In this document: positions 46,541 to 59,600 of the stretch, in pieces | How the letters are laid out: every line of letters begins with the position of its first letter | How positions within the stretch are numbered: the first letter of the stretch is position 1 | Translations under genes and position numbers: made by a program | Notes under the pieces: generated by a model | Database searches by the model: none | What the model saw: the letters and a program-made list of their open reading frames with translations, nothing else | What the model was told of the DNA's origin: nothing | Origin: Sciurus carolinensis | Lineage: Eukaryota; Chordata; Mammalia; Rodentia; Sciuridae | DNA length: 64,000 bases | NCBI RefSeq assembly: GCF_902686445.1 | Contig: NC_062219.1 | Location: forward strand, 48,945,056 to 49,009,055 | Direction of reading: 5' to 3'

Positions 46541-46807
46541 TTTTGTAAGTACCAAGTACTGTTTTCTATCCCATACTGTCATTTAAATATTATTATATAG
46601 ATGTATGTACATTTGTACCTGAATGTACACATATATATATATGTACCCATTTTGGCAGAAGTATTTAATTTACAATCACTAATCTGCAAGGTTTCTTATT
46701 ACATTTTTTGGATGTGCTCAAATTAATAAATAAACATTCAGCTCATTCCCTTTCTCTCCATGATGTTGTAACTTTTGTTTTAATTACATACAGGTGACGA
46801 TAATTAC
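46541..46807. other. Non-coding, nothing recognised
   Basis: AT-rich sequence; no gene or repeat named. Confidence 0.5.
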
Positions 46808-47145
46808 TAATGGTTTCAATGCATCCTCACCAAAATTCACATATGATAGAATTAAAAGGTGGGCATTAAGAAATAGGATATGAGAGTGCCTCATTTTTCT
46901 AGTATGAAGTACCTTACAGAAGCAGCTTCACGCATCATCCAGCTAGTTCAATTGCTCTTCTACTCATTTTCTGTGAGGATAAAGCATTTCTCCTCTCCTG
47001 ACTGTGTGGCCCTTAGCAGAAATTGAAATTTTCTTTCCCTTGCTCTTGGACTTCCCAGGCTCCAGAACTGTGAGAAAATAAATTTCTGTTCTATAAATTG
47101 TCTGCTCTCAAGTATTATGTTATAGTAGCACATCAACCAAGATAA
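46808..47145 (+). repeat. MLT1/MST-type MaLR LTR, solitary
   Basis: 'tggtttcaatgcatcctcac', 'aaaattcacatatgataga', 'ttaaaaggtgggcattaag', then 'ccaggctccagaactgtgag', 'aaaataaatttctgttcta' and 'tattatgttatagtagc', in LTR order. Confidence 0.75.
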
Positions 47146-47149
47146 TAAT

Positions 47150-47330
47150 AATGACTTTTTAAAAATTTGTATATAGTATCCCCTTTAATATTTGCAATAA
47201 AGTACAGATAATCTTTGCTTTGAAAGATAAGGAAAGAAGTGTCTGAGACTCAGATATTTTCACTGAGCTAAATAATATGAAAGCTGGATCAAAGCCAGTT
47301 CACTGTCTAGTGTTCCCCCACATTCTGTTC
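47150..47330 (-). repeat. MIR SINE, diverged
   Basis: 'tatcccctttaatatttgc', 'gaaagataaggaaagaagtg' and 'ttcactgagctaaataatat' fit a reversed MIR with low identity. Confidence 0.45.
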
Positions 47331-48240
47331 TGACTCCATGCACAGATTGCATGCAAAAACTCATCCATGAAGGGAAGTGGTTTAAAAGGCCTAGAATTTT
47401 TATCTCTGTCATATAATTATAAGAAATTACTTAATTTCTGATAAAGAATCTAAGGAATCTATTGAGCATGTGGAAGAAGTGAAAAAAGAGAAAAAAATAA
47501 AGTAGAACAATAAGGGGACACAAGGGAAAGAGAAAGTGAAAGAAATAGAAGCCTTATTTCTAAAGGATTGCAAATGATTTGGTCATAACATTGATAATAG
47601 GCAGAAAAGCACTGATGTGCTGATAAGATCTTAAAGGTAGCAATTGGTCCTGGAGTTAAGCACTATTGCACAAATGGAGTTGAACTTTCCATCTTCTAGT
47701 GTGACCAAGGTTTGAGTCTTCTCTATTGTTTGTTAATATGCATTCATTTTTAAAGGTTAAAATTAAATATCTGGTCTTTAAAAAGAAGCATTTATTCTTT
47801 AACCTCCAACAAAAACAACAACAACAAGAGCAGTCATGGCTGAACCCTGTTTAATTGTTGAAATTTTCAAAAGTCCATGTGCTTACTAGGGATTTTCCAA
47901 AGAATGCCATTAGATTGTGAATTGTGATGATCTGTAGAGCTCTCTAATGCACAGTCTTGAGTATACGGTTACAATTCTGGAAAAGACATGTCACCAAGAA
48001 GTAAACTATGAGCAGGTGCTACAATATTCTGTGAATTACTGTAGTCTTCTTATAATATTTTTGAAAAAAAATGAAAAAGTTCTAAAGTTTGGTTTTATGA
48101 CTTACACTGGAGTTTTAGTTAACCATTATTTGTCTCATTTTAAGATCAATTTCAAGTCCTACTGATGGATTCAATATCAAAATAAATATAAAATGTCATC
48201 AATTACCTAAATGTGAAGCACTGTTAAAATTCTAGCAAAG
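47331..48240. other. Non-coding, nothing recognised
   Basis: No gene or nameable repeat. The 72-codon frame at 47947-48165 is unrecognised. Confidence 0.5.
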
Positions 48241-48444
48241 TTGCCCATCAACAGATGAATGGATAAAGAAAATGTGGTATATATACACAATGGAATTTTT
48301 ATTCAGCCATAAGAATGAAATTATGGCATTTAGTGGTAAATGACAGAAAAGAGCTGGAGAACATCATGCTAACTGAAGTAAACCAGACTCAGAAAGGCAA
48401 ACACTCTCATATGTGGAAACTAGAGAAGGAGGAAAGAAAGAAGG

Positions 48445-48498
<54 letters not shown>

Positions 48499-48870
48499 AA
48501 TGATATCTCACAAAAATAGAAGGGACACCAATAGAGTAGAAGAAATGGATCAAGAGGGAGGGAGAATGGGAGAGCATGGGGAAGTAGTAGAGAACAAAAT
48601 CTACCAAATTATTCTAAGTCCATGTACAAATATATGTCAGTGAATCCTGCTCATATGTGTAATTGTAATGCTATAATAATAATAATAATAGGAGATCCGT
48701 AAGTAGAGAGCAAGTAGGTCAGCAGGAGGCAGGAGGAATCAAGGGGAGAGAAAGAGAAGGTGCTGGGAAATAAGTTGATTAAATTGTTTTGTGCACGTAC
48801 AAATATGGCCTATTGATCCCACTATTATGTACAATTATAAGGCACCAATAAAAACACAAATACAACAGAG
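48241..48870 (+). mobile_element. Older rodent L1 3' end
   Basis: 'ttgcccatcaacagatgaat' and 'aaaatgtggtatatatacac' begin the ORF2 end. A (GA)n run at 48447-48494 has grown at the start of the 3' UTR. The UTR has two similar parts, each ending in a version of 'cctattgatcccactattat', at about 48620-48690 and 48790-48860. Confidence 0.75.
48447..48494. repeat. (GA)n microsatellite inside L1
   Basis: About 24 GA units. Confidence 0.95.
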
Positions 48871-50894
48871 AAAAAGAGTAGAAAGAGATCAGAATTAAGG
48901 AATTGGAAAGTGATATCTTCAAAAACTTCTCTGAGTTCTCATGCATTTTCTCCTTCCAGTGTTTGTCAGCACTGATTGTTCTTAATAGAATCTCGTTTAT
49001 TCTCCACTGAACATTAGATGTGATGGGTTTCATTAAAATGGCATAACTTGGGAAATTCCCTGGGAAATCTTATAGACACCTGAATGAATAAGCAATCTAT
49101 TAAATTATAGATATACAGCTTTGATGATAAGTTCACTTTCACAAACTCTAGCTCTTTTGGTCCCATGGTACGAACACTCAGCTTAAGGCACTTAAAGTTA
49201 ACATAGTGGAAAAATAATGGAATTCATATAATGTACCAATAGATAATAGTTCACTGTGGGCTGGGGAGGCAGCCTCCACAGGGAAACATAGGCATGCTCC
49301 ATTTCATTGAGCAACAAAGGGAAAAGGAGTAAATAGGTGAAGGGATAGTGTGGCAGAAAGGAAAATAAGGAGGGAAACAAAATGCCCAGAAAACGCATAG
49401 GAAGTCCTGTCACATTCAGAACTGTCAATCAAAAGTGGTGACATAAGTTCTTCCTGTGGCTTGTGCCAGGTAGAACACTTAACAGAAGATGATGGCAAAC
49501 TCTTACATCACTACAAATGTGCTCCGAGAAATTAGCCAGCAATTGAGTAGAGGTCCTACGTATTAAGCAGGGTCCTATTACCGCCACAGGGAGTGACGTG
49601 TTTTTCTCCACTTTTCTGTGTGATTGCATAAACAAAAAGTAAATATAAGCGTCTCTTTTTCAACTCTGACTCCATCATCTGAATTCATGAATACTGACAA
49701 AGAGATGGAAGATAGATATATTTTTAGAATCTTTGGAGTTTCTCTCTTTCTCTGAGAATGACACTTTGGGATTTATTCTCAAAATAACATTTCCTAAAAG
49801 GCGTCTGACCTATAACCCCATTTTTTCAGATTTAACTCTAGCTTGGAAAGTAATGTCAAGATTTGCCTTAAGTTGCTAGGAAGAAGACTTAAGGAGATAG
49901 AGATAGGAATTTATTCTAAGAAGTGGAAACAAGGATAAGCTTACAGTTAAAAAGACACTTTTTGAGTCAGTTGGGAAGTAGAATAATAATTACTAAAGAT
50001 TGGGAGTTGTGTGGAGAGGAAAGGCTGATAAAGGAATATGAGTTGATCAGTCCACACGACATGCACATAATGAGATATCCCAATGAACCCCAATAACATG
50101 TACAATTTACACATACTAAGAAAACAGTTTGATAAACAGAATGCTCAAAAAATAAAAGTCACAGTGTGCACCAATGAGTACAGAGTGACAGCTGGGAAAG
50201 ACGGCATCAAATGGGGGTTGAAGAAGGGTGAAAAATGTCTAAGTAAGTTCTCTTTATTAAAAACCCAAAACTGGCAAAATACTAATCTTGTTAGGCCTGG
50301 GTTTGGGCAGATGAATATTCGTTACAACTCTTTCTATTTCTTTTTCCTTACTGAGTAACAGTTATGTTCACTTGTTTTATTTTTCTATTTTGGTAGTGTA
50401 CCAATAAAACCTTGATATAAAATAAATGAATAAATAAAAAGTTACCACTCATTTTACCATTTTGGCTTCATATAGCTGGTTCAAGGACAGTTTTTCCATG
50501 ACATAATTTCCTGTGGGGTTTTGTTTGAAAATAAACATATCATTATCTGAAAAGCAATTTATAAAAATATAATTAAAACTGTGCACCCACCGATGAAAGT
50601 GTTCACATTATTTTTACAGATTCATAATACCTTCATAAAATTGATGATCTATTGAATCAGGACACAAATCTAACAAAATTTCAAATATTAAGATATTTCA
50701 GATATAGTCTGTGACTACAATGGAATTAATCTGCACATCAATTTAAAATTCATTAAAAAGTCAAAACTGCTTGAAGATTTAGTAATATACTTTTAGAAAA
50801 TCTAATGAACAATGAAGAAATCAAAATAGGAATTGTAAAATATTTTCAATCTAATGATAACATAGCAGTACATCAAAGTGCATGGGCTAATAAG
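48871..50894. other. Non-coding, nothing recognised
   Basis: About 2 kb without gene or nameable repeat. Several minus-strand frames at 49198-49635 overlap in different phases and match nothing I know. Confidence 0.5.
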
Positions 50895-51160
50895 AAAGTA
50901 CTGGGGAATGAAATCTACCAAATTATACTATGTACAAATATACCACAATGAGTCCCACCTTTATATGTATTTATAGTGCACTAATTAAAATAACAATAAT
51001 AATAATACAAGGGAGATCATAAAAGTAGGAAAAGCAGAATCTGTGAATGGAAGAGCGGAGGAAAAGGGAGGGTTCTGGGAAATGAGACTGATCAAAATAT
51101 GTTATGTCCATGAATCCCACTATTATGTATAATTATAATGTACCAATAAAAAGAAAAGAA
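50895..51160 (+). mobile_element. Older rodent L1 3' UTR fragment
   Basis: 'tgaaatctaccaaattatac', 'caagggagatcataaaagta' and 'atgaatcccactattatgta' match the same two-part 3' UTR type as 48500-48870. Confidence 0.72.
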
Positions 51161-51479
51161 AAAATAAATGGTATATATTTAAAATAGAGCTTCGAAATAA
51201 ATGGCTTTAAACAGACATTTAGTCAGACAGGTTTAAAATCAATATCTAGACTTGTTTCTCAAGAAACTCTACAAATCTAACACAAAAAAAAATAGGTAGA
51301 TGGAAATAACATAGTGTCAGAAAAACATGAAATAGAAAAAAACATAAAATAAAAGAAAAATCAAAGGCTTAATCTGAATAATAAAGAAAGAAGAGAGAGA
51401 AATACAGCAGATATCAGGCTTGAAAGAGGTGGTAACTACAGATACCAAAAGCATTAATTCAGCAATATAATGAATAGGT
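51161..51479. other. Non-coding, nothing recognised
   Basis: No gene or nameable repeat. Confidence 0.45.
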
Positions 51480-53275
51480 GAAATGGACAAATTCTTTAGA
51501 AACACAGTGTATAATAATTGATGCAAAAAAATGTATGATCCTGTATTTGTTACAAATAGAATGATTATTAAATTTTTTTCTCAGAAAGTAAAAATCTTCC
51601 TCACAATTAAGGAATAATACCAATAATCTTATAAATCTTACACAAATTCTTTAGAGGAAAAGAAAAAGAACAAATGGTTCACGAATTTTCTCATGAGACC
51701 ACAATGATGGTGACACCAAAATCTGATGAAAATATTGCAAGTAAGGAAAACTATCATCCGATTTCTCTTTTGGACATAATAAACTATAATAAAAATATTA
51801 TCAAGTGAGCTTCAATCAAATCTTCATAAGTCAAAGTAATGTTCATTATGAAAACTCGAGGTGGTTTTAACATTGGGAAAACCAATGTGTGTACTGTGTA
51901 ACATTGCAAAGAGAGAGAAATCTGGTGATCATTGCAACAGATGTAGAAAAAGCACTTGATAAAATTCTATGACCATTTTTCATTACAAACATTCAGCAAT
52001 CTATAAATGAAAGAAACTCACTTTAATCTGAACAATGTATCTAACAACATCATTACACACAAAACACCAGAAAATGTCTCATTTGCTAGTGAAATACAAA
52101 ATGTTTTTCCCAAATGGGGAATTAGTATTTCCTGGTATCTGTTTTATTTTTAACATTTTATTGGTGGTCACAGCCCGCTAACAAAAGGCATAAAGATCAA
52201 GAAAAAAAATTACATTGTTATTAAGCACAAAAGTTATGATGTATAAGTATAAAGTTGTAATAAATCTACCTCAAATAATAAAAGAAAAAACAAAGTTGCT
52301 GTGTACAAAAATGATATGAAATTTAATTTCTATAATATTTGCCTTCTGCAAATAGAAAATAAAATTTCAAAAATAAACTACTTATAAAAGCACTAAATAT
52401 CTAGGAACACATATAATAAGAACTGTGCAAGTTTTCTATACTGAAAAATACAAAATATTTGTGTGAACACCATCTATCTATCTATGTATAATTATACTAG
52501 TCATTTGAAAACTTAAAGTTATAAACATGGAAATTTCCCTAAACTGGTCTGATGATTTAATTAAATCAGAGCAATTAACACCTTATCCAGGTGTTTTTTT
52601 TTTTTTTAATAGTGATAATAACAAATGCAACTACTGTGAAATTCACCAATAGCAGTCCTGGACGTTTATTCCAGAAAACTGAAGACTTGTGTTCACACAA
52701 AAACCTGTGCATGCATCTTTAAAACAGTTTTTGTTTTTTAAAAATAATACAAACTATAAGTAGCCATGATATCCTTTAATAGGTAAGTGATTAAACAAAT
52801 TGTGCTACACCCATACCATGAGGTTCTACTTAGCAATAAAATGTATGGCAATATTAATACACACGGCAGCAAGGATGAAACCACAGGAAGTTATACTGAA
52901 TGAAGAATGTCAATCTCAAAAGGTTAAATTTCTATCTTATTCCATACATATAACATTCTTGTAATGAAAAACAATTATAAAAAATGAAGATCAGATCAAT
53001 GTCTCTAGAGGTTATGCAGAGGATGGGAAAGGGAGGGACAAAGGAGGAGGTATAAAAGGACAAAGTAAGAGATGGTGGAAATGGAAATGTTCCTCATCTT
53101 GACCACATCAGGAACTGTGGTGTTAAACAAAGTCTGCAAGATGCAACTCTGATGGGACAGGCTACAGGAGACTGAGTAAATAATACACAAATTCCCTCAT
53201 ATTATTTCTTACAATTGCATGTGAATCTACAATGATCTCAAAAAGAATCGATAGAAACTTAAACTGTGATTATGG
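51480..53275 (+). repeat. Long ancient L1 fragment (ORF2 to 3' end)
   Basis: Reverse transcriptase landmarks are readable through heavy decay: 'acaccaaaatctgatgaaaa', 'ggaaaactatcatccgattt', 'gatcattgcaacagatgtag', 'aaaaagcacttgataaaatt', then 'aaatatctaggaacacata'. After about 52600 the order fits the C-terminal ORF2 region ('ctacttagcaataaaatgta', 'atgaagaatgtcaatctcaa') and an L1M-type 3' end 'gtgaatctacaatgatctca'. No reading frame survives. Confidence 0.72.
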
Positions 53276-53702
53276 ACCTTTGCACATATTATAGAAAACA
53301 GTTAAAAAATAGATTAAAGAACCATTACATAAAAAATACAGAAAATATTTCATGAAATCAATTAATTTTTTCTGCAATTACACAGAGGTAGTTTCAGGGA
53401 TACTTCATATATTTCAGAGATGTTAGTTTGGGAGAGAGAGGTTTTTATCTGCTCCTATCTACTGTTGATTTACAAATGACTGTGGATGATGTGGCAATGA
53501 GTGTGATGTACTCAGTCATCTTTAAATTAGAAACATAATAATGTCAATTATGGATACATAATAATAATGTTAAGTCTACAGAGACTAAGGAAGACCTGAA
53601 AGAGAAGAGTATAATTGGGCACATTACAAACTTTTGTGCAAAATATATTAACATTTGGACTGGCCAAATTACCTTAAACAGTTCTTTAAATAATTCAGAA
53701 AG
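53276..53702. other. Non-coding, nothing recognised
   Basis: No gene or nameable repeat. Confidence 0.5.
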
Positions 53703-53797
53703 CTCTGAAGAAGTAGCCTAGTGGTGGAGTACTTTCCTAGCAAGCATGATGCCGGAAGCTCAATACCCAGCACTACCAAAATATAAAAATAAAAATT
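53703..53797 (+). mobile_element. ID-type SINE
   Basis: 'agcctagtggtggagtactt', 'tcctagcaagcatgatgcc' and 'gctcaatacccagcactacc' are the ID unit in forward orientation, followed by an A-rich tail. The 5' few bases are diverged. Confidence 0.82.
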
Positions 53798-54392
53798 AAG
53801 AAGATCTTTATTATACATACCTCAGGAAAAGAATCATTGATCTATGAATATAATATGATTAACAACAAAAAATCCTTTAATTGTATCTGGTGACCCAGCC
53901 AAGTACAGTGAGTATCTACATTAGGTATCCATTTAATATTAACTCAGCACAGTAGTAGGAAGGTCAATTTATCATTGAGTTTCATGATTTAAACTTAGGT
54001 GTTCAAGTCTCCGACAGCACTATTAACAGGAAACAACAAGGAAAAACAAAAAATGGTTGCCACGAGATTTACAAAACAGATCCAGGCAATTATAACAAAA
54101 CCACAGAATTATTTTTATCCATTGCAACAGACGACTTCCAAAGCTTTTGAGTTTCTTATAAAGAGGGTAAATCAGAAGTCTGAAAAAATTCATTCAGTTC
54201 ATCATATTTTTCATACCTAGAAAAATATGCCTAACTGCACATTTTCCTCATATTTGTTCTTTCTTTGTTTTGTTTTCACCAAATGTTGCCACATGCAGGA
54301 TCCCCATATAGATTTTAGTACTTGAGGGTGTCCCCTCCTCAGTACAGGACTTTCCCTCATATTTTACTATTAGAAAAAATATTTCTTTTAAA
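53798..54392. other. Non-coding, nothing recognised
   Basis: No gene or nameable repeat. The 73-codon frame at 53999-54220 is unrecognised. Confidence 0.5.
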
Positions 54393-54403
54393 AAGGTCAT
54401 TGT
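54393..54403. repeat. Left target-site duplication
   Basis: aaggtcattgt, identical to 55515-55525. Confidence 0.88.
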
Positions 54404-55514
54404 ATTTCTCTAATTACTAGGATGATGAGCACTTTTTCATGTATTTGTTGATCATCTGTACATCTTCTTCTGTGAAGTGTCGGCCCATTTCCTTAGCCCA
54501 TTTATTGCTTAGGTTCTTTGTATTTTGGGTGTAAAGTTTTTTAAGTTCTTTATAAACCTTGGAGATTAGTGCTCTGTCTGAAGTGTGTGTGGAAAAGATT
54601 TTCTCCCACTCTGTAGGCTCTCTTTTCACATTATTGATTGTTTCCTGTGTTGAGAAAAAACTTTTTAGTTTGAATCTATCCCATTTATTCATTCTTGCTT
54701 TTATTTCTTGTACTATGGGGGTCTGGTTAAGGAAGTCTAATCCTAAGAGAAATGCAAATTAAAACCACCCTACGATTTCATCTAACTCTAATTAGAATGG
54801 CTATTATCAAGAACACAAGCAATAATAAGTGTTGGTATGGATGTGGGGGAAAAAGCACACTCATACATTGCTGGTGGAGTTAAAAATTGGTGCAGTCATT
54901 CTGGAAAGCAGTATGGAGATTCCTCAGAAAATTTGGAATGAACTCACCATTTGACCCAGCTATCCCACTCCTCAGTTTATACCCAAAGGACTTAAAATCA
55001 TCATACTATAGTAATGTAGTCACATCAATGTTCATAGCAGCTCAATTCACAATAGATAGATTGTGGAACCAACCTAGATACCCTTCAATTGACAAATAGA
55101 TAAAGAAATTGTGGCATATATACACAATGGAATATTACTTAGCCCTAAAGAAGATTAAAATTATGGCATTTGCTGGTAAATGAATGAGGTTGGAAAATAT
55201 CATGCTAAGTAAAATATACCAAAAAACCAAAGTCCAAATGTTTTCTCTGATAAGTGCATGACAAGATATAACGAGGGAGGGCAGTAGGGGGAAGAGAAGA
55301 ATGAAGAAACTTTGGATGGTGTAGAGGAAAATGGGGTGGGAAGGGGTTGACTGAAACAGACAGTATTACCCTATGTATATGTATGATTACATGAATGGTG
55401 TGAATCTACATTGTGTACAACCATAGAAATGAAAAGATGTACCCTATTTGTGTCCAATGAATCAAAATGCAGTCTGTAAAAATAAAAAATATTTTAATAA
55501 AGAATATGAATAAG
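54404..55514 (+). mobile_element. Twin-primed L1 with inverted 5' part
   Basis: 1111 bp. 54404 to about 54745 is L1 ORF2 on the minus strand (piece 54692-54417 encodes 'TEWEKIFSTHTSDRALIS'). From about 54746 the plus strand carries the directly following ORF2 part ('aagagaaatgcaaattaaaa' on), the C-terminal piece 54887-55099 and the 3' UTR, ending in an A-rich tail. The breakpoint sits in the 'agagaaat' region of L1, where the two parts meet. An 11-bp perfect target duplication flanks the whole. Confidence 0.93.
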
Positions 55515-55525
55515 AAGGTCATTGT
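55515..55525. repeat. Right target-site duplication
   Basis: Identical to 54393-54403. Confidence 0.88.
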
Positions 55526-57223
55526 GCATGTTTTCAGTACATCTTGTTATACTACTGTGTAGTTTTTGGGTTATTCTGGTCCTTATTCCTTCATATTCAT
55601 GGAGGAAATGAGGCAGAGGTAATAAGAATTGATGAATACAGAATTTCAATATTTAAATTCTCTTCCACCCAGGACAACACTTTATAACTACCAATTTGCT
55701 CACTGTCCCTGCATGGAATTTGACAATGTTCCCGGTACTTACTTCCACTGCAGAAATGCTGCATTACTCCTCTTGCTTTTTCAAATCTAGTTGAAATTGG
55801 AGTTAAATATACCTCACCCTTGCAACTGCTTGACTTTAGACAGCATCAGGCATTTCCTGTTCTCATCATGTAGTAATGTCAAAACTTTACAATTGGTTTC
55901 TGCAGCTCAGATCTGCAGATCTGAGTCAGGAAGAGGGCCAAAAGCCTATCAAGGAACAGGGAGAAAGCTAAGGTGGTTAAAGGGAAGAACAGTGATTTTC
56001 TCAACTTGAGCCTGGCTTCTGTTGTCAGGGTTCTCTATGGAGACTCCCTCTTCTGCCTCTGCCAAGTTTTGACAGTTTACAACCGTAAAAAATGGAGGAA
56101 GCTTCCTAACCATTCAACTATCTTAAAGTTTTCAAGTAAACTGGAGAAGTAGTTAAAAGTTTGTCTAAGTTCTTGTGCTTTAGATAATAAGCTTAATATT
56201 TGTATTCAGAATCAGATTATTAGCTAAAAATAAGAATTTAAAGTAGATACTTAGAATAGGCTTGGTTTAATGCATCATGCATTGACAATTTACATCCACA
56301 AATGAGAACTTGTGAACTTGTGAAAATCTTGTGAAACAAGTGATAATTTCATGTAACTCTAATCAAGCTAAACTTTTGAAAAGATACCAAATGGATTGGA
56401 CAATTGCTTTAGTCTGAATCTAGTCACTCTTTTTATGGACAGTTGCCTTTTACCGTTTTAAAGGAATGCAGCTGGCAAAACTAATCAGTGAATTAGTTTG
56501 AAAGACTTGAAAACATTGTGTTCAAAAATCCAAGAATATAAGAAAATTCCCATGAGACCTATTTATTGCATCTTTAAATTTTTCTAGCCATACCCCTATC
56601 TGTAAAATACATAAATTTCTGTTTACATAAAACTACATTCTAAATATACTGGTGGCATGATTTCTTTTAAGCAACATTGATGTAAGTTTTAGAAAACAAA
56701 GACATCGTCAATAAGAATGACATATTAATAGTTGTTGCTTTGCAATAAGCTTATACATCTACACAAGATATTGGTCATCTCACAACAATTAAAAGTCACT
56801 TTCCAGGAAATTACAGAATTTTGACATAAAATGTCATGTAGTTCAGACTCCCCATTCCAAGTAGAATAACTGTAATATCCAATGATGGTCTAACTTAAGG
56901 TCATGCATAAAAGGCATGATAGATGTATTATTATGCATAATGACAGGAAATTTGCTTCTTCAAAATGTTCCTTGTTTTCCCAAGTAAAATCACCATTTTC
57001 AAAGCACACACTACCACCAATCAATAAACTCAGCCCCTAAAAATCAAAATTCTATACCAACTCACAAACACCCTTCATTAAATGTGTCTTTTATCTTGCT
57101 GTAACATATGAGGTTATCCTTAAATTTTTTAGCAAGGCCCATAAAAAGCATCTATAGTTATGAGATTTCAGAGCAGAAATAGGACTCTAAGATCCTACAG
57201 AAACTTCAGGTAGGAATGGGAAC
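55526..57223. other. Non-coding, nothing recognised
   Basis: About 1.7 kb without gene or nameable repeat. Frame 55791-56009 has no recognised product. Confidence 0.5.
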
Positions 57224-57705
57224 CTGTATTGATTTTTTTACTGCTGCCATAAAAATTAGCACACATGTAGCAGTTTTATAAAAAGGACATTTCTTATCTT
57301 ACAGTTCTAAAGCCAGAATTCTGAATACGGCAGGACTAGGCTCTGTCCACAAGGTCTCATAATGCCAAAATTAAGATATCCAGCAATCTAACTTTTATCC
57401 AGATACTCTGGGGAACAATATGTTTCCATGCTCAAATAGGTTGGTTTGTGAAACCAATTTTTTGCAAGTGAAAGTCTTAAATCTTTATTTGGGCCAGGGT
57501 TTACTTTCATGTTGGAGTCTACTCATAGTCCTTGGCTTCTAGTGCCCTCCATCTGAAAACCAAACAGATAACCAGGATTAAAATGATAGTTTGGTTTTCT
57601 CTGCTTTGAATCAACCTCTTTGTCATGTTCTTCTGCCACCCTCTTCTCTTCTAAAGGACTCATGAGATTGCAATGGGTTCACCCATATAATCCATTATAA
57701 TCTCC
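57224..57705 (-). repeat. MaLR-like LTR, decayed
   Basis: 'tgtattgatttttttactgc' then 'tgccataaaaattagcac', 'tcttatcttacagttctaaa' and, further on, 'atgagattgcaatgggttca' and 'taatctccctctttaaaaa' follow a reversed LTR-type ancient repeat. Class is by memory of repeat order. Confidence 0.45.
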
Positions 57706-57930
57706 CTCTTTAAAAATAGAACTACTATTTGATTCAGCTATCGCACTGGGTATATACCCAAAGGAACTGAGTTCAGCATATAAAATAAATACTTCTTACA
57801 CACATTTATTGCAGCACTAGTCACAATAGATAAGATAGGGAATCAGGTAAGATTCCTATAAACAGATGAATAGACAAAGAAAATATGGTATATATAAAAA
57901 ATGGAGTATTATCCAATCAAGAAACAGGAA
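57706..57930 (+). repeat. L1 ORF2-end fragment, diverged
   Basis: 'actatttgattcagctatcg', 'tatacccaaaggaactgagt', 'agcactagtcacaatagata' and 'aaaatatggtatatataaaa' match the end of L1 ORF2 in order. Confidence 0.75.
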
Positions 57931-58539
57931 TCTTAGGAGATCTTAATTAGATTCTTGACTGTGCAGAACCTCAGAAGCACATCTATTGTACTGGGCAAAG
58001 TAAAACTGTCCTTATAATAATTATTTATGATAACAGCCATAAATCTAAAACTACTTTTTATTTTGGTTTTGGGGATTTGAGGTTTTGAGATATACTTTGT
58101 AATTTAAACTTGTTTGCTATAAAAAAAATCTGAAAATAAATTAGAAAGAAAATGTGAATATGTTACCCATGGTCCCAATACAATGTTCAAAAATAACATT
58201 ACAAAAGAATATGCTGCTTTTCACATGTCTTAGCATTGTATGATTAATAACTTCATATGCTTAAACATAATTATAATCTCATTTATGTGGATTTCTGAAT
58301 GGTGAAAGATTATCTGTGGGAGAGTTTCTGTTTTACAAGAGAAATTTTGGGGGTGCTAGAATACTCATATCTATAATCATGCTAATAATTCACTGGATTT
58401 CTTGTTTAAATTTGCATCCATGAACTGAGGAGGCAACAATTCAGTATTCTTACAAATTTAATCGAAGGGACAATTCAAATCAATGCAATTCAGTAAGATG
58501 GTGTTTTCTTCAACCTTATAAGGTGAGTTATGATGTATT
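57931..58539. other. Non-coding, nothing recognised
   Basis: No gene or nameable repeat. Confidence 0.5.
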
Positions 58540-59600
58540 TATGCATGAAAAATCAATCCAGTAATTTAAATTTCAAGCTTCCAAAGTTTAAAATTGTCAT
58601 TTGAAGTTTTCACAACTGGATTATGATTTCTAATAACTTTTTGAAGAAATTTGCAAAGGCACTTGATATGAACTTCAATATAAGTGGAAATGTCCTATTA
58701 TGGCTTTCATATTTAAAATACATTTTAGCTGGATATAAAACTTATTGATTACAAACATTTCTCTGTGAAAATTCTTTTCCAAACCGATTTTGTTTTTGTT
58801 ATAAATAAGACTAAATTCAGCATGGTTTATGTTCCTCTGGAGATAAGCAAAATTTTCTACCTGAATGCATATAAGCATTGGTCTTTATTTATTATTATAA
58901 TTGAAAATGTTTCAAGCATTTTCTAGATGTGAGTCACATTCCAGTTTTTTTTTTCTTACAACAATGTAATTTTTATCTGTATCTTGAGTTCTATAATGGA
59001 TCACAAATAAATCGGTTTTATAATACTGGTTCTGTGATTATTTTTGTATTGTCTCAGGGACATTGACAGCTTATAGATTAAATCTTTGCTTTCTGACTCC
59101 ATTAGTGTCAAATTATCTGTCATCATTTTAATCTGTATTTTTTTTTCCTCCTACATTCTGGCAAGTGATCATGGTGTTCTCCTCTGGTGTTTTCTCTGGT
59201 GTTTTCCTCTACAATGTTGAGGCAATTTGTTAGTGTCAATTCCACTATTATATTTTTAGCTTCCCTGCAAAAATTTCTGTTACTATCTCTCCTTTTACAC
59301 AATTCTGTGAGCTTTATATGTTTGCCTGTTCTTCTTTCTAGATGATTTTTGTTTCTGTTTCATAGAAGTCGTTCTTATTTCCTACTAAAGATGTCAAACA
59401 GGGTTTTGCAATTTCTTCTAGGTCTCACAGGAAGACACTTGCAGGGATTTCCGAATCATTGAGAAGATGTTCTCTTGCTATTTTTCTACAACATTAATTC
59501 ATTGTTCTACATTCGTGGGACTCTCCTAGAAAGATTAAAGTCATATCCAGATTCTGTATTTGCCAACAGACCATACATATGAATATCCTTCATCATATTA
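58540..59600 (-). repeat. Possible ancient LINE (L1/HAL1-like)
   Basis: T-rich text with weak matches to reversed ORF1-side L1/HAL1 sequence ('ttttagctggatataaaact' for the 'gctgggtatagaattcta' block). Very decayed; listed as a suggestion only. Confidence 0.3.
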
